This document shows, piece after piece, positions 60,407 to 64,000 of a DNA stretch of 64,000 bases. The notes under the pieces are model-generated. The model ran no database searches, had not been told where the DNA came from, and was given only the letters and a program-made list of their open reading frames with translations. A program made the translations under genes and the position numbers. Source of the stretch: Bianquea renquensis (GTDB taxonomy: Bacteria > Bacillota > Clostridia > Lachnospirales > Bianqueaceae). Numbering within the stretch: position 1 is the first letter of the stretch; each line of letters begins with the position of its first letter. The stretch is taken from assembly GCF_014384895.1 (NCBI RefSeq), contig NZ_JACRSQ010000013.1, forward strand, positions 54,868 through 118,867, given 5' to 3'.

Positions 60407-62164
60407 TTACTCCAGCAAAATGCTATCTATTTTGGATTTTATATCTGATATCGTATCGGAAACAAATGTTGGAAATTCATCGGCCTTACACTGTGCAATC
60501 AAATCAGCAAGCGCACCTTCGCCTTTTTTTCTTTTGAAAAACTTAAACATGATTCCTTTTAGTTCTGAGTAATTTACATCTGGAGTAGGCGTTTCGCCAA
60601 CAAGATCTGAAGGCCATCTTCCATCTGCTATGATTTCATTTGTATACCGTCTTAACGCTGCTTCAGATATACCGTTCAGTACAACATTTTCAATTCCGTG
60701 CTCTTGGGCTTCATATGCCTCATCTACTGATTCAGCAATGTTTTTTGACGCAGCTTCATCTTGTTTGTCAAACACAGCATATACTGTTTTATTTAAAGAT
60801 TTATAGTATTTACCAAGGGGAGCAACTTTCGAATCAGATTCAGCATTTACCAATGCAATTCCCATTCTATCAAAAGACGCATACTTTGCACTGTCGAGTT
60901 CCTCGAGCCTTCGAGCAGCCGCAGAGTAAACATCATACTCTGTGCGCCCTTCGGTAATCAATACCCGCTTTGATAGCAATGACTCAAAATACTTTCTTCT
61001 TAGATCTTCACGATATGCCTTGAGTTTTACTTGGGGCGGTAATTTAGCTGCCTCATAGTTCAATACTCCCATATCATTTGACAGAACGATTACATTATCG
61101 GGGCTGAATTCTTCCAAAACATAAGGGGAATGCGACGTGAATATTGCTTGATGTGAATTTGAGAGTACGTTTGTTATGATGCTTTTTTGAATATACGGAG
61201 GAATCGCAATTTCTGGCTCCTCCATGGCAAAAATAACCTTTTGCTTTAGGTTTGCAATTATGCGTAAAAGAGACAACACTAATACGTTTATCGTACCAGT
61301 ACCCATTTTATAATATGGGACAGCATACACCGTATCATCTTCGCGGCGAAGTCCCGAATCCAAAAAGACGGTAATGGCTCTTCTTAAGTTTTCCCTAGTA
61401 AGATCTGATACTTTCATAACCGGATTGTTGGCGGTGTCCGCCGGAAGAAGTTTGTGTATTTCGTCTTGTAAAGATGTTAACACCTCGGAAATTCCGAGCT
61501 CTGGTTCTGCTGCTACCGTAACATGATTAATTTGATGGATTACATCCTCCCACATCTGAGGACGTAGTTCTTTGATTGAAAGTATAATATCCAAAAGTGA
61601 GCCATGTTCCATACTCAATGCTCTTGATCCGGTTCGCAGAGTCCTCAGATACAAGAAGCCACACATACGCTTGTCTTTTTTTGAAAAAACATCAGGTTTT
61701 CCATCAGCGATTGCCGGAGGATTAGCATAATATGTATAACCTTCAAAGTCATCTTCATCCTTATTATAATTTCCAACAAAACGCACTCTTAGAGCCGGAA
61801 CAACGTTGTCTTTGTCCGTTTGAGATGCCGGAGGTTCGGAAAGCATTGACATATTTTCAGTATCATACCATTCAATATGGCTGTTAAAGTATCGAAGCTG
61901 TTCCTCGGATAAATCTATTACTACAACTTCAGACAAAATTTGAATAGGTTCATCATTGTTGAGATATTTCCCGGTGAAAAAATCATATTCATCCACAACG
62001 GGATGCCTTGACATTCGATCTGGTCCCAAAACAAGATCGATTGCTTCCAATACTGTTGATTTTCCACAATTGTTGTCGCCGACAAGGACTGTTTGACTTT
62101 TGAAAGCAATATGGGCTTGTTTTATACATCGAAAATTTTGAATGTCCAAGCTTACAATACGCAT
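60407..62164 (-). CDS. gajA: Gabija protein GajA, OLD-type ATPase-TOPRIM nuclease
   Basis: 585 residues. ABC-type ATPase: MRIVSLDIQNFRCIKQAHIA, Walker A GDNNCGKSTVLEAIDL, Walker B VIFAMEEPEIAI, and switch His in QAIFTSHSPYVLEEF. TOPRIM nuclease domain: VLITEGRTEYDVYSAAARRL (Glu) and VYAVFDKQDEAASK (Asp), followed by a C-terminal helical part. This is the OLD-family architecture of GajA, a sequence-specific nicking endonuclease inhibited by nucleotides. AAGAAGGAGG precedes the ATG. With gajB it forms a complete system. Confidence 0.92.
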   Translation of the reverse strand: MRIVSLDIQNFRCIKQAHIAFKSQTVLVGDNNCGKSTVLEAIDLVLGPDRMSRHPVVDEYDFFTGKYLNNDEPIQILSEVVVIDLSEEQLRYFNSHIEWYDTENMSMLSEPPASQTDKDNVVPALRVRFVGNYNKDEDDFEGYTYYANPPAIADGKPDVFSKKDKRMCGFLYLRTLRTGSRALSMEHGSLLDIILSIKELRPQMWEDVIHQINHVTVAAEPELGISEVLTSLQDEIHKLLPADTANNPVMKVSDLTRENLRRAITVFLDSGLRREDDTVYAVPYYKMGTGTINVLVLSLLRIIANLKQKVIFAMEEPEIAIPPYIQKSIITNVLSNSHQAIFTSHSPYVLEEFSPDNVIVLSNDMGVLNYEAAKLPPQVKLKAYREDLRRKYFESLLSKRVLITEGRTEYDVYSAAARRLEELDSAKYASFDRMGIALVNAESDSKVAPLGKYYKSLNKTVYAVFDKQDEAASKNIAESVDEAYEAQEHGIENVVLNGISEAALRRYTNEIIADGRWPSDLVGETPTPDVNYSELKGIMFKFFKRKKGEGALADLIAQCKADEFPTFVSDTISDIKSKIDSILLE

Positions 62165-62330
62165 AGTATCCTCCTTCTTTTACAGCCGCACAGCCTCTCA
62201 TAAACATAATTCTAGACGTAGCAGCATTTGCTATCCTCTGGTATTTTAATTTGAATCCATAATAATATAACTGGCACATTTGCAAATGATAATAATCCGT
62301 CTGAATTTCGCGGTTTCGCTCTAATAATCT

Positions 62331-62930
62331 TCATTCCTCATTGTCCGTTTCAATTCTTGAACTCATAAAATACTTCAGCACTTCATATCGAAACTGCATA
62401 TCATTCCACATTTCAAAATCACAGGCAATAAACGGATGAGCCATTGTGCCCCCGTTTTTACCCCGTTTGGATTCAAGTCCGATAGCATTCACAGTCTCAA
62501 TCCATCTCTTTGGAGTCAGCGTATAGGACGGCGAGCGAACATCTTTCAGCAGCTTTTGAAACGCTTCCTCGTTGAATTGCTTGTTGTTATTGCGCTCCCA
62601 TTCTCCGAGAAACTCAATCGTATTTCTGCTGCGAAGCCAACTTTGAATCAAATAACTCGGATTCTCTGGTTCAAACCTTCTTGCAATGTCTGTCAGTGAT
62701 ATAGGTTCTTCCATCGGACGCAAATATTTGTATACTGTCTGTTCCAGAAAAGCATTCATTTTAGGCTCATATATAGGCGACTCTCCTTTACTCATAGCAT
62801 CAAAGAGAGTATCGCGGATTTTTTCCCATTCCTCTGGATGAAGTTCAAATTTATCATTCACACGTTTTAAGAACTCCTCACGTGTTATGGCATAAGCCCA
62901 CAGTAGTTCTGTTCTTGTCGCTCGTCCCAT
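62331..62930 (-). CDS. KilA-N-domain-like protein
   Basis: 199 residues. The C-terminal half reads SPSYTLTPKRWIETVNAIGL then GGTMAHPFIACDFEMWNDMQ and FRYEVLKYFM, matching the KilA-N DNA-binding domain of phage and mobile-element proteins. The N-terminal part (TREEFLKRVNDKFELHPEEW, FLEQTVYKYL) resembles a Fic/DUF-like helical region sometimes found with it. It overlaps the recombinase-like gene by 46 nt and lies 166 nt before gajA. Probably part of a mobile defence-island backbone. Confidence 0.7.
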   Translation of the reverse strand: MGRATRTELLWAYAITREEFLKRVNDKFELHPEEWEKIRDTLFDAMSKGESPIYEPKMNAFLEQTVYKYLRPMEEPISLTDIARRFEPENPSYLIQSWLRSRNTIEFLGEWERNNNKQFNEEAFQKLLKDVRSPSYTLTPKRWIETVNAIGLESKRGKNGGTMAHPFIACDFEMWNDMQFRYEVLKYFMSSRIETDNEE

Positions 62931-63280
62931 TCATCTACATCCTCTGTACTTCGATTTGGATTTCGGCAATTGCTTTCTTTTAAACTTTCTACGGCTTCAA
63001 ACAGCTCATGACTAATGATACCAAAGGTGTATTTGTAGTTATTTAATAGCTTATTCAAAACATCACGACTCCATTTTTGTTTTCCAGACGGAGATGGTAT
63101 TTGTGTTTCAAATAAGTAATGCTGGATATCCTCTAAACTATTTCCATTTAAATAAAGCAAGAATATCATTTCAACAACTTTAGCCTTGTCCGGTATTGTT
63201 TCAATAATTCCGTTGTTGTTTCGGCGGAATCCATAACAAACTTTGCTGAAAATCTTCGATTCAACATAAGATAACTTCAT
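62885..63280 (-). CDS. Recombinase-domain protein lacking the catalytic resolvase domain
   Basis: 131 residues. YGFRRNNNGIIETIPDKAKV then VEMIFLLYLNGNSLEDIQHY and IPSPSGKQKWSRDVLNKLLN match the Recombinase domain (PF07508) that large serine recombinases use for DNA binding. The N-terminal resolvase domain with the catalytic Ser is absent, and upstream sequence shows no trace of it. It may act as a DNA-binding accessory or repressor. Preceded by AAAGGAAA. Confidence 0.7.
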   Translation of the reverse strand: MKLSYVESKIFSKVCYGFRRNNNGIIETIPDKAKVVEMIFLLYLNGNSLEDIQHYLFETQIPSPSGKQKWSRDVLNKLLNNYKYTFGIISHELFEAVESLKESNCRNPNRSTEDVDEWDERQEQNYCGLMP

Positions 63281-63506
63281 ATCATATTTTCCTTTCTAAA
63301 TTATATCACTAATTTGTGTGTTTTACAATAATAAAAGTAAATATTAGTGGATTTGTGATTTTCTTCGGCTTTTTACTTATAGTCATAACCCGTAAATTAG
63401 TATATTTAAGACTTGTAATATAATCGAACAGAATAAAAAACGACCTAATTTTCATCAAAATCAAGCCGTTATCAATGCCATAATTCTATTTTTAACCTAT
63501 TTGCGG

Positions 63507-63550
63507 ATAAAAAAGAGACAAACCTGCTCTAAAACAAGTTTGTCTCTTTT
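63507..63550 (-). terminator. Intrinsic terminator of tRNA-Ser
   Basis: AAAAGAGACAAAC (63511-63523) pairs perfectly over 13 bp with GTTTGTCTCTTTT (63538-63550), with A/T runs at both sides; it directly follows the tRNA on the minus strand. Confidence 0.85.
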
Positions 63551-63553
63551 TGA

Positions 63554-63642
63554 CGGAGAAGAAGAGATTTGAACTCTTGCGCCGCTATTAACGACCTACT
63601 CCCTTTCCAGGGGAGCCCCTTCAGCCACTTGGGTACTTCTCC
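63554..63642 (-). tRNA. tRNA-Ser (anticodon GGA)
   Basis: 89 nt on the minus strand starting GGAGAAGTACCCAAG. Acceptor GGAGAAG/CTTCTCC with discriminator G, D-arm with GTGGCTGAAGGGG, anticodon arm CTCCC-CTGGAAA-GGGAG (anticodon GGA), a long variable arm, and T-arm AAGAG-TTCAAAT-CTCTT. CCA is not encoded (TCA follows). The class II shape and G discriminator fit serine. Confidence 0.93.
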
Positions 63643-63859
63643 TTGTGTCCTCGCAGCTGACTTTCAGCGTCAGCATGAAAAATTATAGCATAAGTAAGTG
63701 GATTATGCAAGAGTAAATTTGAAATTTTATGCCTAATTTTTGTTGTGTAAATTCCCAAAGTAAGTGCCACAGTGGGATTTAAAATGGGATTTACTTTGAT
63801 ACGTCATTTGTGGTTGAATTGAATCTGGGAAATTATTTCTCAGAAAGGAGGCCACACAT

Positions 63860-64000
63860 ATGGCTAAAAAATCAAACCCAAGAAAAAACAAACATCTTAC
63901 TTTGGAGGAGCGCAAGGTGATTGAGGACTGCCTCGGAAAGCGCATGACCTTCAAGGCCATTTCCCAACTCGTCCAGAAAGACCCCACCACCATCTCTTAC
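63860..64000 (+). CDS. IS30-family transposase, N-terminal part
   Basis: Starts MAKKSNPRKNKHLTLEERKV, continuing IEDCLGKRMTFKAISQLVQK and DPTTISY, the HTH that opens IS30 transposases. AGAAAGGAGG precedes the ATG. The catalytic DDE domain lies outside the window. The 120 bp before it should contain the left IS end. Confidence 0.85.
   Translation, partial: MAKKSNPRKNKHLTLEERKVIEDCLGKRMTFKAISQLVQKDPTTISY

Overview
The window looks like chromosomal DNA of an anaerobic gut Firmicute, probably class Clostridia (Lachnospiraceae- or Oscillospiraceae-like). The reasons are mid-range GC with strong GGAGG ribosome sites, sortase-type surface proteins ending in variant TGD motifs, flavodoxin lipoproteins, Tn1549-like conjugation gene fragments, an AgrC/LytTR two-component pair and IS families common in this group. 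Nearly all genes are on the minus strand. The plus strand holds the LytTR regulator and kinase, an IS1182-type transposase and the start of an IS30-type transposase.

Region by region. (1) 1-2.3 kb and 18.1-26.5 kb form one redox/detoxification cluster: two aldo/keto reductases, a truncated apbE, cytoplasmic and lipoprotein flavodoxins, a formylglycine-enzyme-fold/flavodoxin fusion lipoprotein, a DUF4405-type haem-binding membrane protein, MATE exporter, cyclophilin-like lipoprotein, carboxymuconolactone-decarboxylase-like protein, cupin and iron alcohol dehydrogenase. The cluster begins at a promoter followed by a terminator-like leader and a MerR C-terminal fragment. (2) 2,276-18,124 is a 15.85-kb insertion that splits a flavodoxin gene of that cluster. 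It has perfect 10-bp terminal inverted repeats and a 6-bp target duplication, and deleting it restores the flavodoxin reading frame. Inside are a Tn554-like remnant, a surface-protein operon (collagen-like protein and a TGD-anchored protein) whose promoter runs directly into a (CTGT)10.5 microsatellite, a LuxR-type regulator, broken conjugation genes (virD4, virB4, trbL), two IS3 half-copies, an Xre/HipA-like pair joined to a broken class B sortase, a large ATPase, and a flavodoxin lipoprotein. (3) 26.7-43.7 kb encodes two giant secreted proteins (2249 and 2511 residues) behind a pseudo-receiver protein, diverging from an AgrC-type kinase/LytTR regulator pair; two direct LytTR-type sites lie between them. 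(4) 43.9-46.8 kb is a second Xre/HipA-like pair with a decayed copy of the ATPase. (5) 46.8-51.4 kb holds another alcohol dehydrogenase, an esterase-like lipoprotein, a LysR regulator and small regulator fragments. (6) 51.7-56.5 kb is a further TGD-anchored surface protein with an activator-type promoter, followed by a dead IS200/IS605 tnpA. (7) 56.6-58.5 kb is an intact IS1182-type element. (8) 58.6-63.6 kb is a Gabija antiphage operon (gajA-gajB), a KilA-N-like protein and a catalytic-domain-less recombinase protein, ending at a tRNA-Ser gene; a tRNA 3'-end fragment marks the other side. (9) An IS30-type transposase runs off the right end.

How it fits together: the resident chromosome appears to specialise in flavin- and NAD(P)H-dependent reduction, part of it outside the membrane. 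It has been broken up by mobile DNA that brought surface adhesins under switchable or sensory control, toxin-antitoxin-like cassettes and phage defence. Protein calls rest on recognised motifs, not on database searches.
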